Assembly (NCBI GenBank): GCA_041391965.1
Contig: JAWKMZ010000002.1
Span: forward strand, 186,001 to 250,000
Direction of reading: 5' to 3'
From: JAWKMZ01 sp041391965
Lineage (GTDB): Bacteria > Bacteroidota > Bacteroidia > Flavobacteriales > Flavobacteriaceae
DNA: 64,000 bases
Below, piece after piece: positions 19,264 through 27,900 of the stretch (its first letter is position 1; the number at the start of each line of letters is the position of its first letter). A program made the translations under genes and the position numbers. The notes under the pieces were generated by a model that saw nothing but the letters and a program-made list of their open reading frames with translations, was not told where the DNA came from and searched no databases.

Positions 19264-20166
19264 TTGAGCACTACAAATTCATCACTTTCTGTAACCTCTA
19301 TGTTTACTGATTTTAAGGAAATTACCAAAATGGGTTTATCCTTAAGTGTGGTATTTTCATCTATGGCAGGTTATTTGTTAGGTGCCGAAACGGTTAGTTT
19401 CTACACGCTTATTTTATTAGCTTTTGGTGGTTATTTTATGGTGGGTGCTTCTAATGCCTACAATCAAATTATTGAGCGCGATTTGGATGCGTTGATGGAT
19501 CGTACCAAAAACAGACCCATTCCTGCTGGACGTATGTCGGTTAACACGGCATTTACCATTGCTATTGTTTTTACCATTCTGGGCATTGCATCACTCTACA
19601 TTATCAACCCAAAAACGGCTATGTATGGCGCTATTTCCATATTTTTATACACTTCCGTTTATACCCCTTTAAAAACCAAGACACCTTTAGCTGTATTTGT
19701 TGGTGCTTTGCCAGGTGCTATACCATTTATGTTGGGTTGGGTTGCGGCACGTAATGAATTTGGGATAGAACCAGGTACTTTATTTGCCATTCAGTTTTTT
19801 TGGCAGTTTCCACATTTTTGGGCAATAGGCTGGTTTTTGTTTGACGACTATAAAAAAGGTGGTTTTTTTATGTTGCCAACAGGCAAACGCGATAAAGGTA
19901 CTGCAAGACAAATCATCATGTACACCATTTGGACCGTTTTAGTGTCTATTATTCCTGTGTTTGGAGTTACAGGCGATTTAAAACTCTCTATTGTTGCTGC
20001 TATTTTAGTATTTACCCTTGGATTGGTCATGGTGTATTACGCTTTTGAATTATTTAAAAAGAAAACCTCGCAAGCAGCCAAACAACTCATGTTGGCGAGT
20101 GTTGCTTATATCACCTTGTTACAAATTGTATATGTTGCAGATAAATTTATAAGATTATGGATTTAA
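19264..20166 (+). CDS. ctaB: Haem O synthase (protohaem IX farnesyltransferase)
   Basis: Integral membrane prenyltransferase that farnesylates haem B to haem O for the terminal oxidase. The 300 residues contain the Asp-rich UbiA-family motif NQIIERDLDALMDRTKNRPIPAG and a second conserved block YTPLKTKTPLAVFVGALPGAIPFMLGW, with about nine hydrophobic helices. The reading frame begins at a TTG; an ATG 12 codons later (19300) is an alternative. The end overlaps the next gene by ten bases. It leads a run of oxidase subunit and assembly genes behind a good promoter. Confidence 0.95.
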   Translation: MSTTNSSLSVTSMFTDFKEITKMGLSLSVVFSSMAGYLLGAETVSFYTLILLAFGGYFMVGASNAYNQIIERDLDALMDRTKNRPIPAGRMSVNTAFTIAIVFTILGIASLYIINPKTAMYGAISIFLYTSVYTPLKTKTPLAVFVGALPGAIPFMLGWVAARNEFGIEPGTLFAIQFFWQFPHFWAIGWFLFDDYKKGGFFMLPTGKRDKGTARQIIMYTIWTVLVSIIPVFGVTGDLKLSIVAAILVFTLGLVMVYYAFELFKKKTSQAAKQLMLASVAYITLLQIVYVADKFIRLWI

Positions 20167-20738
20167 CCGAAGGAACCATTGAAGAAAAAAACATCAGAGC
20201 CAAAAAAATGATGCTTTGGTTTGGAATTATTTCATTAATTATGTCTTTTGCTGGTTGGACCAGTGCTTTTGTAGTTAGCAGTAGCAGACAAGATTGGTTA
20301 AAAGACTTTAAATTGCCTGATGCTTTTATCATCAGTACAGTAGTTATTTTAATAAGCAGCATCACATTTATATTAGCAAAACATTTTTTAAAAAAAGGAA
20401 ACAGAATTGCCACAACCACCTTTTTGTTAATCACATTGACTTTAGGAATTATTTTTATTAACAACCAATTTATAGGCTTTCGTGAAATTGTAGATTTGGG
20501 CTATAATTTTACAGGACCAACCAGTAATATCACTATGTCTTATATTTATTTAATAGCCATAGTGCACATTCTGCATGTTATTGCTGGGTTAATTTGTCTA
20601 ATAGTTGTAATTTATAATCATTTTAAACAAAAGTATAATCCAACGAAAATGCTTGGTTTTGAACTTGCAGCCACATTTTGGCATTTCATAGATGTGCTGT
20701 GGGTGTACCTGTTTTTATTTTTATATTTTATTAGATAA
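20157..20738 (+). CDS. Cytochrome c oxidase subunit III family protein (short copy)
   Basis: A 193-residue membrane protein of the haem-copper oxidase subunit III family with about five helices. Recognisable blocks are KKMMLWFGIISLIMSFAG near the start, the middle helix IAIVHILHVIAGLICLIVV, and the closing FELAATFWHFIDVLWVYLFLFLYF, which is diagnostic. It overlaps ctaB by ten bases, so it is co-translated. A longer subunit III gene follows directly; two unequal copies side by side are a feature I recall from flavobacteria. Which copy joins the mature oxidase cannot be told. Confidence 0.9.
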   Translation: MDLTEGTIEEKNIRAKKMMLWFGIISLIMSFAGWTSAFVVSSSRQDWLKDFKLPDAFIISTVVILISSITFILAKHFLKKGNRIATTTFLLITLTLGIIFINNQFIGFREIVDLGYNFTGPTSNITMSYIYLIAIVHILHVIAGLICLIVVIYNHFKQKYNPTKMLGFELAATFWHFIDVLWVYLFLFLYFIR

Positions 20739-20794
20739 ATAAAATGATTATTTTTGTGCAACTTTTTAATTTTATAACATACTAATCACTAAAT

Positions 20795-21775
20795 ATGGAC
20801 ACTACAGTTGTAAATACTGGTACAGAAGACAAAACTTGGGGAGGAGGCAATGAGCCTTTACGAGCGAGCTATGGTAAAATGATGATGTGGTTTTTCATCG
20901 TTTCTGATGCCTTAACATTTTCAGGATTCTTAGCATCATATGGCTTTTCAAGATTTAAGTTTATAGAGTCGTGGCCAATTGCCGATGAGGTATTTACTCA
21001 CGTTCCTTTTTTACATGGTCAAGAACACCCAATGATTTATGTGGCGTTTATGACCTTTATTTTAATTATGTCATCCGTTACTATGGTATTGGCTGTAGAT
21101 GCAGGACACCATATGAACAAAGCTAAAGTGACACTTTATATGTTTTTAACCATTATAGGTGGTTTAATATTTGTTGGCTCACAAGCTTGGGAATGGAAAA
21201 CATTTATTACGGGCGATTTTGGTGCAGTAGAAACCAAAGGTGATAACATCTTACAATTTGTGAATAGTGAAGGCGAACGTGTAAGACTTGATGATTTTGT
21301 AGTAGCAAGTTCACATGAAAGAGTACAACACCAAAGAGATAATGGGTTGTGGTTTGTAAATGAAGGTTCCTTACCAGAATATACCATTGGTGATGTTATT
21401 AATAGTTTTGAAGCACATCCCGATTTGTTGATTAGAACCCAAACACTTAATGAAGACGGTAAAAAAACAATCTTGTCAAGAGATGAATCGTTAAAACAAC
21501 TCAAAGCAAACGGAAAAGGCGTTGTAAAAGGTGCTAATTTGTACCATAATGAGTATGGTTTACCATTGTTTGCAGATTTCTTTTTCTTTATCACAGGATT
21601 TCACGGATTCCACGTATTTTCAGGAGTTATCATCAATATCATTATTTTCTTTAATGTGATTTTAGGCACTTATGAAAAACGCAAAAGCTATGAAATGGTT
21701 GAAAAAGTAGGACTGTATTGGCACTTTGTAGATTTAGTTTGGGTATTTGTATTCACCTTCTTTTATTTGGTATAA
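20795..21775 (+). CDS. Cytochrome c oxidase subunit III (long copy)
   Basis: A 326-residue subunit III homologue. It opens with a soluble segment, then KMMMWFFIVSDALTFSGF, and ends with the diagnostic GLYWHFVDLVWVFVFTFFYLV. Between the helix containing GGLIFVGSQAWEW and the helix containing FFFFITGFHGFHVFSG there is a hydrophilic insertion of about 110 residues (from about residue 142), which makes it longer than usual. A -7-like TATTTTTG lies at 20749-20756 with no clear -33 box. It probably belongs to the ctaB operon. Confidence 0.92.
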   Translation: MDTTVVNTGTEDKTWGGGNEPLRASYGKMMMWFFIVSDALTFSGFLASYGFSRFKFIESWPIADEVFTHVPFLHGQEHPMIYVAFMTFILIMSSVTMVLAVDAGHHMNKAKVTLYMFLTIIGGLIFVGSQAWEWKTFITGDFGAVETKGDNILQFVNSEGERVRLDDFVVASSHERVQHQRDNGLWFVNEGSLPEYTIGDVINSFEAHPDLLIRTQTLNEDGKKTILSRDESLKQLKANGKGVVKGANLYHNEYGLPLFADFFFFITGFHGFHVFSGVIINIIIFFNVILGTYEKRKSYEMVEKVGLYWHFVDLVWVFVFTFFYLV

Positions 21776-21795
21776 TTAAGATAATTTAAGTAAAC

Positions 21796-22176
21796 ATGGC
21801 ACACGCACATAAATTAGAAATATTAAGAGGCTTAATAAAGTTTAAAACCAACACTCAAAAAATTTGGGGCGTATTAGTTTTATTAACCATTATAACCTCC
21901 GTTGAAGTGGTTTTGGGTATATACAAACCACATAGTTTAATGACACGTATTTTAGGAATGCATTTGCTCAACTGGATATTCATCATTCTAACGTTAGTAA
22001 AAGCCTATTATATTACCTGGGATTTTATGCACATGCGTGATGAAACAGCAAGTTTAAGACGTATGGTTGTTTGGACAGCAGTGTTCTTAATTTGTTATTT
22101 GATATTCATTCTTTTACAAGAAGGAGGTTACATTGATAGCGTTTACACCAATGGGTATATCAAACAAAATTTTTAA
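21796..22176 (+). CDS. Cytochrome c oxidase subunit IV-like (COX4_pro family) protein
   Basis: A small 126-residue membrane protein with three hydrophobic helices: WGVLVLLTIITSVEVVLGIY, LLNWIFIILTLVKAYYIT and MVVWTAVFLICYLIFILL. The DFMHMRDE loop follows the second helix and is typical of bacterial oxidase subunit IV (cytochrome C oxidase subunit IV family). It lies 20 bases after the long subunit III gene and just before a terminator, so it closes the structural part of the oxidase operon. The role is taken from the family and context; the protein is not catalytic. Confidence 0.88.
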   Translation: MAHAHKLEILRGLIKFKTNTQKIWGVLVLLTIITSVEVVLGIYKPHSLMTRILGMHLLNWIFIILTLVKAYYITWDFMHMRDETASLRRMVVWTAVFLICYLIFILLQEGGYIDSVYTNGYIKQNF

Positions 22177-22203
22177 TAAGATAATTTATAGTTAAATAGA
22201 TAC

Positions 22204-22236
22204 AAAAAGGCGGTTTTTTAAACCGTCTTTTTTATT
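22204..22236 (+). terminator. Terminator closing the ctaB-subunit IV operon
   Basis: Arms AAAAAGGCGGTTT (22204-22216) and AAACCGTCTTTTT (22220-22232) with one wobble pair and a T run. Confidence 0.88.
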
Positions 22237-22240
22237 TTTG
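22233..22240 (+). promoter_or_regulatory. -7 box for the Sco operon
   Basis: TATTTTTG fits TAnnTTTG and begins inside the T tract of the preceding terminator. No -33 TTG was found at the expected distance. Confidence 0.4.
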
Positions 22241-22321
22241 CACTACCAAACCTAAAGTAGGTTTTCTTTAAAAAACCAATCAATTTACAATCTAAAAAAA
22301 TTGATTCTCTATTCGTTTTAA

Positions 22322-23044
22322 ATGAATACAAAACTTGTAAAACGTTATACCGTTCTTGGAATTTTATTCTTTCTTCCAGTAGCCTTTTTATTAATGTTAT
22401 TGCCAGCAAAACACAATTACAATCCATTGGATATTGTAGAAACCCAAGTATCCGATTTGCAAGATTTTGCAAGTACAAATGGACAAACCATTCAATTAAA
22501 AGACCACATAACAGTCTTAGTGTTTTTAGGAAACCATCCCATGGAAAATGCGGTTGCAGCCTCCAATTTAAAAGAGTTGGTATATGATAAATTTAAAGGG
22601 TTTAAAAAATTTCAGGTGGTTGTGGCACTTCCAAATGGAGCTGAAAGCGAAGTAGAGCAACTCAAAAAAGAAATCCACTCCTACGAAGAACTAAAATATT
22701 GGCAGTTTGTGTATGGTTCTGAAAACGCCATATCACAACTTTACAACAGCCTAAAACATAAAAACACATTAACTGCTGATTTTGCTACCACTCAGGTCTT
22801 TATTGTGGACAAAGATTTAAACCAACGCGGACGTTTAGATGACCGAACTGATGACGAAAAAGCTACAAAAAAGCCAGTTTATGATTTGGTAAGTTACAAT
22901 GCATTAGAAATAGCAGAGATTAAAGACAAATTATGTGCTGATGATTTACGTGTGCTGTTTCAAGAATACAGAGAAAAAAGAAAAGGTAATTTTGACTCTT
23001 CCACCCGAAGAGCTAACAACTTAAAAGCTAAAAACAATGAGTAA
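22322..23044 (+). CDS. Membrane-anchored thioredoxin-fold-like protein, Sco neighbour (unknown function)
   Basis: A 240-residue protein with one N-terminal transmembrane helix (VLGILFFLPVAFLLMLL) and an extracytoplasmic domain. The layout resembles the Sco/thioredoxin fold: a strand with HITVLVFLGNHP where a redox motif would sit, and late TTQVFIVDKDLNQRGRLDDRTDD, comparable to FALIDKNGFIRSRTD in the next gene. It has no Cys pair and only one cysteine in all, so thiol redox or Sco-type copper binding is unlikely. It overlaps the Sco gene by eight bases. The fold is inferred; I do not recognise a named family. Confidence 0.7.
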   Translation: MNTKLVKRYTVLGILFFLPVAFLLMLLPAKHNYNPLDIVETQVSDLQDFASTNGQTIQLKDHITVLVFLGNHPMENAVAASNLKELVYDKFKGFKKFQVVVALPNGAESEVEQLKKEIHSYEELKYWQFVYGSENAISQLYNSLKHKNTLTADFATTQVFIVDKDLNQRGRLDDRTDDEKATKKPVYDLVSYNALEIAEIKDKLCADDLRVLFQEYREKRKGNFDSSTRRANNLKAKNNE

Positions 23045-23783
23045 AAAAAACAATTATTCGTACATAGGAATTGCATTTGTCATTTTGATATTTGGCATCT
23101 ATTTTATTCCAAAAATTGTTGATAGAATCTCAAATAATGATGTTTCAAGAACTGAAGATAGAAATTATAAGATTAAAGAACCTAAAGCCAACGTTTCTGA
23201 TTTAGCCTTTTTAGACATTAACGGCATACCCAAAAAAGTACCAGCATTTAGCTTTACAGACCAAAACGGAAAAACTATTACAAATGCAGACTACAAAGGG
23301 AAAGTGTACGTGTTAGAGTTCTTTTTTACCACCTGTCCAACCATTTGTCCACGTATGAATGCCAATATGGTACAAATACAAAACGAATTTAAAAATTTTA
23401 AAAACTTTGGAGTGGCTTCATTTACCATAAATCCAGAACATGATACACCACAAGTATTAAAAGCCTATGCTGAACAATATGGAGTAACTAATCCAAATTG
23501 GCATTTAATGACAGGTGATGAAGATGCGATTTATAAATTAGCAAATGAAGGATTCAACCTTTACACCGCAAAAGATGGTGAGGTACAAGGTGGTTTTGAA
23601 CATTCAGGTAATTTTGCTTTAATAGATAAAAATGGGTTTATACGTTCAAGAACAGATGCCTCAGGAAATCCAAAAATATATTACAATGGGATGATTTCTG
23701 AAACCGAAAAAACCGATGATGAAGGTCAGGAACAAGAAATAACGATGTTAAAAGAAGATATTGCAAAATTGTTAAAAGAGTAA
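23037..23783 (+). CDS. SCO1/SenC family copper chaperone
   Basis: Delivers copper to the CuA site of oxidase subunit II and/or reduces its cysteines. The 248-residue protein has an N-terminal transmembrane helix (YIGIAFVILIFGIYFIP) and a periplasmic thioredoxin fold. The metal-binding CxxxC lies in TTCPTICPRM, and the third ligand is probably the histidine in FEHSGNFALI. It overlaps the preceding gene by eight bases and the next by one (TAATG), so the four genes from 22322 to 24551 form one tightly coupled unit for oxidase assembly. Confidence 0.94.
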   Translation: MSKKNNYSYIGIAFVILIFGIYFIPKIVDRISNNDVSRTEDRNYKIKEPKANVSDLAFLDINGIPKKVPAFSFTDQNGKTITNADYKGKVYVLEFFFTTCPTICPRMNANMVQIQNEFKNFKNFGVASFTINPEHDTPQVLKAYAEQYGVTNPNWHLMTGDEDAIYKLANEGFNLYTAKDGEVQGGFEHSGNFALIDKNGFIRSRTDASGNPKIYYNGMISETEKTDDEGQEQEITMLKEDIAKLLKE

Positions 23784-24328
23784 TGAACAGTCCCAATTTA
23801 GAAGCAGAAAAAAAGTACAATAAACAGATAGTCATCTTATCTATTGTTATACCTATTGTGGTAGCTGCCTTGTTTAGTGTTAATTTAAAAACATTAGGTT
23901 TTGATGTAGAACCGCTTACTATTTTACCTCCAATTTACGCAACCATCAATGGGTTTACAGCCATTATTTTAATCATTGCATTTTGGGCTATAAAGAATAA
24001 AAAAATAGTGCTACATGAAAATTTAATGACCACAGCAATTGGGTGTTCGGCATTATTTTTAATTCTGTATGTTGCCTATCATATGACTAGTGATTCAACA
24101 CCATTTGGAGGCGAAGGTTTTATTAGATACGTGTATTTCTTTATTTTAATTACGCATATCTTACTTTCAATTGTCATCATTCCGTTTGTGCTCATTACTT
24201 ATGTAAGAGCCATTACCAATAATTTTGAACGTCATAAAAAAATTGCAAAAATCACGTTTCCTTTATGGTTATATGTTGCAGTTTCTGGCGTTATAGTTTA
24301 TATTATGATATCACCTTATTATGCGTAA
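23783..24328 (+). CDS. DUF420 family membrane protein
   Basis: A 181-residue integral membrane protein with about five helices. The loops match the DUF420 family often found beside cytochrome oxidase and Sco genes: PPIYATINGFTAIILI, KKIVLHENLMTTA, and NNFERHKKIAKITFPLWLYVAVSGVIVYIM. Relatives are sometimes annotated CtaM-like and linked to oxidase maturation, but no direct function can be read here. It overlaps the Sco stop by one base and the next gene by eight. Confidence 0.88.
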   Translation: MNSPNLEAEKKYNKQIVILSIVIPIVVAALFSVNLKTLGFDVEPLTILPPIYATINGFTAIILIIAFWAIKNKKIVLHENLMTTAIGCSALFLILYVAYHMTSDSTPFGGEGFIRYVYFFILITHILLSIVIIPFVLITYVRAITNNFERHKKIAKITFPLWLYVAVSGVIVYIMISPYYA

Positions 24329-24551
24329 CATTAAAACCAAAATCGTATTTATTCTCTTGACCTTGTTCTTTTTTGTACAAGCAAATGCACAATGTGCTAT
24401 GTGTAGAGCCGTTTTAGAAAGTGAAGAAGGCCAATCGACTGCCCAAGGTGTCAATAATGGAATTGTCTATTTAATGGCAATTCCATATCTTTTAATTGGT
24501 GGTATTGGACTGGCTATTTATCTTAAATTCTTCAGAACCAAAAAAGGATAA
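24321..24551 (+). CDS. Small membrane protein with CxxC motif, oxidase assembly context
   Basis: A 76-residue protein with a signal peptide or first helix (VFILLTLFFFVQANA), then QCAMCRAVLESEEG with a CxxC pair in the extracytoplasmic part, and a second helix (MAIPYLLIGGIGLAIYL) before a basic tail. It overlaps DUF420 by eight bases, so its product is probably made together with the Sco protein. The cysteine pair could bind copper or act as a thiol redox site; this is inference from the position. I recall similar short proteins in other flavobacteria annotated only as hypothetical. Confidence 0.75.
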   Translation: MRNIKTKIVFILLTLFFFVQANAQCAMCRAVLESEEGQSTAQGVNNGIVYLMAIPYLLIGGIGLAIYLKFFRTKKG

Positions 24552-24592
24552 GTTTTTCGGTTCTATCTGTAACATTTTCCTGTATTCATAGT

Positions 24593-24607
24593 CTTAATAC
24601 TATTAAG
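24593..24607. promoter_or_regulatory. Candidate operator upstream of the efflux operon
   Basis: CTTAAT and ATTAAG form a perfect inverted repeat around a three-base centre. AGTCTTA at 24590-24596 recurs at 24614-24620. The site lies about 75 bases before the ATG of the ABC gene, where a repressor could bind. Inference only. Confidence 0.3.
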
Positions 24608-24680
24608 GCTGCAAGTCTTAACAATTTGTTAGTATAAAACGTGCCTTGTTTTATGTAACATTGTACAATAACCATCTATT

Positions 24681-25382
24681 ATGATACAAATTAAGGATTT
24701 ACACAAGTCTTATCATATGGGTAGCAACTCCCTTCATGTTTTAAAAGGCATCAATTTTAATGTTAAAGAAGGAGAATTGGTATCTATTATGGGCTCATCA
24801 GGTTCAGGAAAATCAACACTTCTTAACATTCTTGGCATGTTGGATGAAGCTGATGAAGGAGATTACACTTTAGACAATTTTCCAATTAAAAATCTAAATG
24901 AAAAAGTAGCAGCTAATTATCGAAACAAATTTTTGGGTTTTATTTTTCAATCCTTTAATCTTATCAATTACAAATCGGCTTTAGACAATGTAGCAATGCC
25001 TTTATATTATCAAGGCATGAAGCGTAAAGAGCGTGTTGAACGTGCTAAACATTACTTAGAAAAAGTAGGTCTTGCTCCTTGGTCACATCATTTGCCAAGT
25101 GAATTGTCTGGTGGACAAAAACAGCGTGTGGCTATTGCAAGAGCATTGGCAAGCGACCCAAAAGTGTTATTAGCTGATGAACCAACAGGAGCTTTAGATA
25201 CCAAAACGTCTTATGAAGTTATGGAACTCATTCAAGGCATTAATGACGAAGGCAAAACCATTTTGGTAGTAACACATGAGCATGATATTGCCCAAATGAC
25301 CAAACGAATTGTCAACTTAAAAGACGGCCTGATTATAGATGATAGCAAAGTAGAACAAATAAGGGCAACAACATATGTTTGA
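24681..25382 (+). CDS. MacB-type ABC transporter ATP-binding protein
   Basis: The ATPase of a MacB/LolD-type mechanotransmission transporter, 233 residues. Walker A is GSSGSGKST (about residues 38-46), the signature is LSGGQKQRVAIARAL, and Walker B is VLLADEPT, followed by an H-loop in VVTHEHD. It overlaps the first permease by eight bases. Downstream genes provide two permeases, two periplasmic adaptors and an outer-membrane channel, so it powers a tripartite exporter. The substrate is unknown; such systems export peptides, lipids or small toxic compounds. Confidence 0.94.
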   Translation: MIQIKDLHKSYHMGSNSLHVLKGINFNVKEGELVSIMGSSGSGKSTLLNILGMLDEADEGDYTLDNFPIKNLNEKVAANYRNKFLGFIFQSFNLINYKSALDNVAMPLYYQGMKRKERVERAKHYLEKVGLAPWSHHLPSELSGGQKQRVAIARALASDPKVLLADEPTGALDTKTSYEVMELIQGINDEGKTILVVTHEHDIAQMTKRIVNLKDGLIIDDSKVEQIRATTYV

Positions 25383-26619
25383 TATTGAACGTTGGCAGGA
25401 AATATTTGAAACCTTAAGTAAAAACAAACTTCGGACGTTTTTGACAGGTCTTTCTGTGGCGTCAGGAATCTTCATTTTAGTCATTCTTTTAGGATTTAGC
25501 AAAGGCATTCAAAATGGGGTAACTGATCAATTTCAAGATGATGCTTCCAATTTAATAACTATTTATTCAGGAGTTACCACTAAAGAATACAAAGGACACA
25601 ATCCTGGACGACGTGTTCAACTTAAGAATGACGATTATACCACCATGTCTCGAAAATACGAGGATTATATTGAATATAAAACACCTCTGTATGCCATTTG
25701 GGGCGGTTTAATATCTTACAAAAATGAATCTGGAAATTACCAATTAAGAGGCGTCATGCCAGATCATCAATTTATTGAAAATGCAAGCATTGAAACAGGA
25801 AGATTTATTAACCAATCAGACGTTAATGAGTTTAAAAAAGTGGCTGTTATTGGTCACAAATTAAAACAAGATTTATTTAAAGATGTAGATCCAATAGATA
25901 AAAACATCAGTGTTTTTGGTATGAATTTTAAAGTCATAGGTGTTTTTATGGATCCAGGAGGAGAACGCGAAGAAAGTCAAGCGTATATTCCTATTACAAC
26001 AGCTCAAAAAGTATTTAACGCTGGAGATAATATTAGAAATATGTTATTTACAGTAAAAATGAACGATAATTTTAATGAAGCCGTTGCACTATCAAGCAAT
26101 ATTTCAAAAGGACTTGAAAGCCAATTAAAAGAAAGACACAATGTTGCACCTGATGATGTAAGTGCTGTACGAGTTTACAATACTTTAGAACAAGCCCAAA
26201 AAATATATTCATTAATTGATACCATAGCTGCAGTATTTTGGTTTGTTGGCATTGGTACTATCATAGCAGGTGTTGTTGGTGTTGGTAATATTATGCTCAT
26301 TATTGTTAAAGAACGAACAAAAGAAATTGGAATCAGAAAAGCACTTGGAGCACAACCTTGGTCAATTATAGGAATGATTTTACAAGAATCATTATTTGTA
26401 ACCATGTTTGCTGGGTTATTTGGTCTCGTTTTAGGACTGGCTTTGCTTGAAGTAGTTGGACCACTCATTGATAGTGATTTTATAAAATATCCACAAGTTG
26501 ATTTTAATATAGCATTAACCACTGTGTTTTTATTAGCTTTTGCAGGAGCCTTGGCAGGATTTATTCCTGCTTACAGAGCTGCTAAAATAAAACCAATTGT
26601 AGCACTAAGAGACGAATAA
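25375..26619 (+). CDS. FtsX/MacB-family ABC permease 1
   Basis: A 414-residue permease with MacB topology: one N-terminal helix after KNKLRTFLTGLSVASGIFILVILLGF, a large periplasmic MacB-PCD-like domain (about 45-280), and three C-terminal helices containing GVGNIMLIIVKERTKEIGIRKALGA and AGFIPAYRAAKIKPIVALRDE, which are family hallmarks. There is no fused ATPase, so it relies on the 24681 protein. It is followed one base later by a homologous permease, which suggests a heterodimer. Confidence 0.94.
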   Translation: MFDIERWQEIFETLSKNKLRTFLTGLSVASGIFILVILLGFSKGIQNGVTDQFQDDASNLITIYSGVTTKEYKGHNPGRRVQLKNDDYTTMSRKYEDYIEYKTPLYAIWGGLISYKNESGNYQLRGVMPDHQFIENASIETGRFINQSDVNEFKKVAVIGHKLKQDLFKDVDPIDKNISVFGMNFKVIGVFMDPGGEREESQAYIPITTAQKVFNAGDNIRNMLFTVKMNDNFNEAVALSSNISKGLESQLKERHNVAPDDVSAVRVYNTLEQAQKIYSLIDTIAAVFWFVGIGTIIAGVVGVGNIMLIIVKERTKEIGIRKALGAQPWSIIGMILQESLFVTMFAGLFGLVLGLALLEVVGPLIDSDFIKYPQVDFNIALTTVFLLAFAGALAGFIPAYRAAKIKPIVALRDE

Positions 26620-26620
26620 G

Positions 26621-27880
26621 ATGTTTAACAAAGACCGTTGGGACGAAATATTAGAAGCTTTAAATGCCAATAAATTCAGGACGTTTTTGACTGCCTTTGG
26701 TGTATTTTGGGGTATTGCCATTTTGGTATTATTATTAGCACTTACCAATGGGTTAAAAAATGGAGTGACTGCAGGTTTTGGAAATTTTGCCACCAATTCC
26801 ATGTTTATGTGGACACAAGGTACTTCAAAACCTTATAAAGGGCTTCCAAAAGGGCGTTATTTTAATTTTAAAGTAGATGATGTTGCTGCGTTAAAATCAG
26901 AACTTCCACAACTTAAATATGTATCACCACGTAACCAATTAGGAGGTTACAATGGTGCTAATAACGTTATTAGAAACACAAAAACAGGGGCTTTTGAAAT
27001 TTATGGCGACTATCCAGAATTTATTAATCAGCAACCTATGGATATTTTACAAGGACGTTTTATTAGTTACTCTGATATTAATGCTAAACGTAAAATATGT
27101 GTCATTGGTAGTGGTGTTGTAAAAGGATTGTACAATAAAAATGAAGACGTTCTTGGGAGCTATGTAAAAATTAATGGTGTTAATTTTATGGTGGTTGGCA
27201 CTTTTAAAATGAGTAATAGTAAAGGAAATCAAGAAGAAGAAGCCAACACTATTTATATACCTTTTACAACATTTGGACAAGCATTTAATAGAGCAGATAA
27301 TGTTGGATGGATGGCAATAACAGCTCAAGATGGCATCTCAATTACCTCCTTAAAACCTCGCATTCTTGAAATTATAAAATCAAGACACACCATTGACCCA
27401 ACAGACCAAAGAGCTATTGGTAATTTTGATTTGTCAGAAGAATTTGCAAAGGTTAATGGCTTGTTCACTATTCTTTCTTTAATAGGATATTTTGTTGGAG
27501 CCTTGGTATTAATGTCAGGAATTATTGGCATTAGTAACATCATGCTTATTGTTGTCAAAGAACGTACCAAAGAAATAGGTGTAAGACGTGCACTTGGAGC
27601 AACACCTTGGACTATAAAATCACAAATACTACAAGAGAGTTTAATTTTAACCATCCTTTCAGGTATGGTAGGAATTTCATTTTCAGCTGCTGTAATTTGG
27701 GCACTAAATTATGTTTTAGACATGAGTGGACCTGTTGATAATTTTGCAAACCCAAGTGTGAGTATGTCAGTGGTATTTACAGCATTAATCATATTAGTAG
27801 TCTCTGGGCTGTTAGCCGGATTAATTCCTGCCAATAGTGCCACTAAAATGAAGCCAGTTGATGCTTTAAGAATAGAATAA
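26621..27880 (+). CDS. FtsX/MacB-family ABC permease 2
   Basis: A 419-residue paralogue of the preceding permease with the same layout: ANKFRTFLTAFGVFWGIAILVLLLAL at the N-terminus, a periplasmic domain of about 230 residues, and three C-terminal helices with GISNIMLIVVKERTKEIGVRRALGA and GLIPANSATKMKPVDALRIE. The periplasmic domains differ clearly while the membrane parts stay close, as expected of two subunits that pair with each other but contact different partners. It starts two bases after the first permease stop codon. Confidence 0.94.
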   Translation: MFNKDRWDEILEALNANKFRTFLTAFGVFWGIAILVLLLALTNGLKNGVTAGFGNFATNSMFMWTQGTSKPYKGLPKGRYFNFKVDDVAALKSELPQLKYVSPRNQLGGYNGANNVIRNTKTGAFEIYGDYPEFINQQPMDILQGRFISYSDINAKRKICVIGSGVVKGLYNKNEDVLGSYVKINGVNFMVVGTFKMSNSKGNQEEEANTIYIPFTTFGQAFNRADNVGWMAITAQDGISITSLKPRILEIIKSRHTIDPTDQRAIGNFDLSEEFAKVNGLFTILSLIGYFVGALVLMSGIIGISNIMLIVVKERTKEIGVRRALGATPWTIKSQILQESLILTILSGMVGISFSAAVIWALNYVLDMSGPVDNFANPSVSMSVVFTALIILVVSGLLAGLIPANSATKMKPVDALRIE

Positions 27881-27900
27881 ATAACTATAATCATCAAAAA

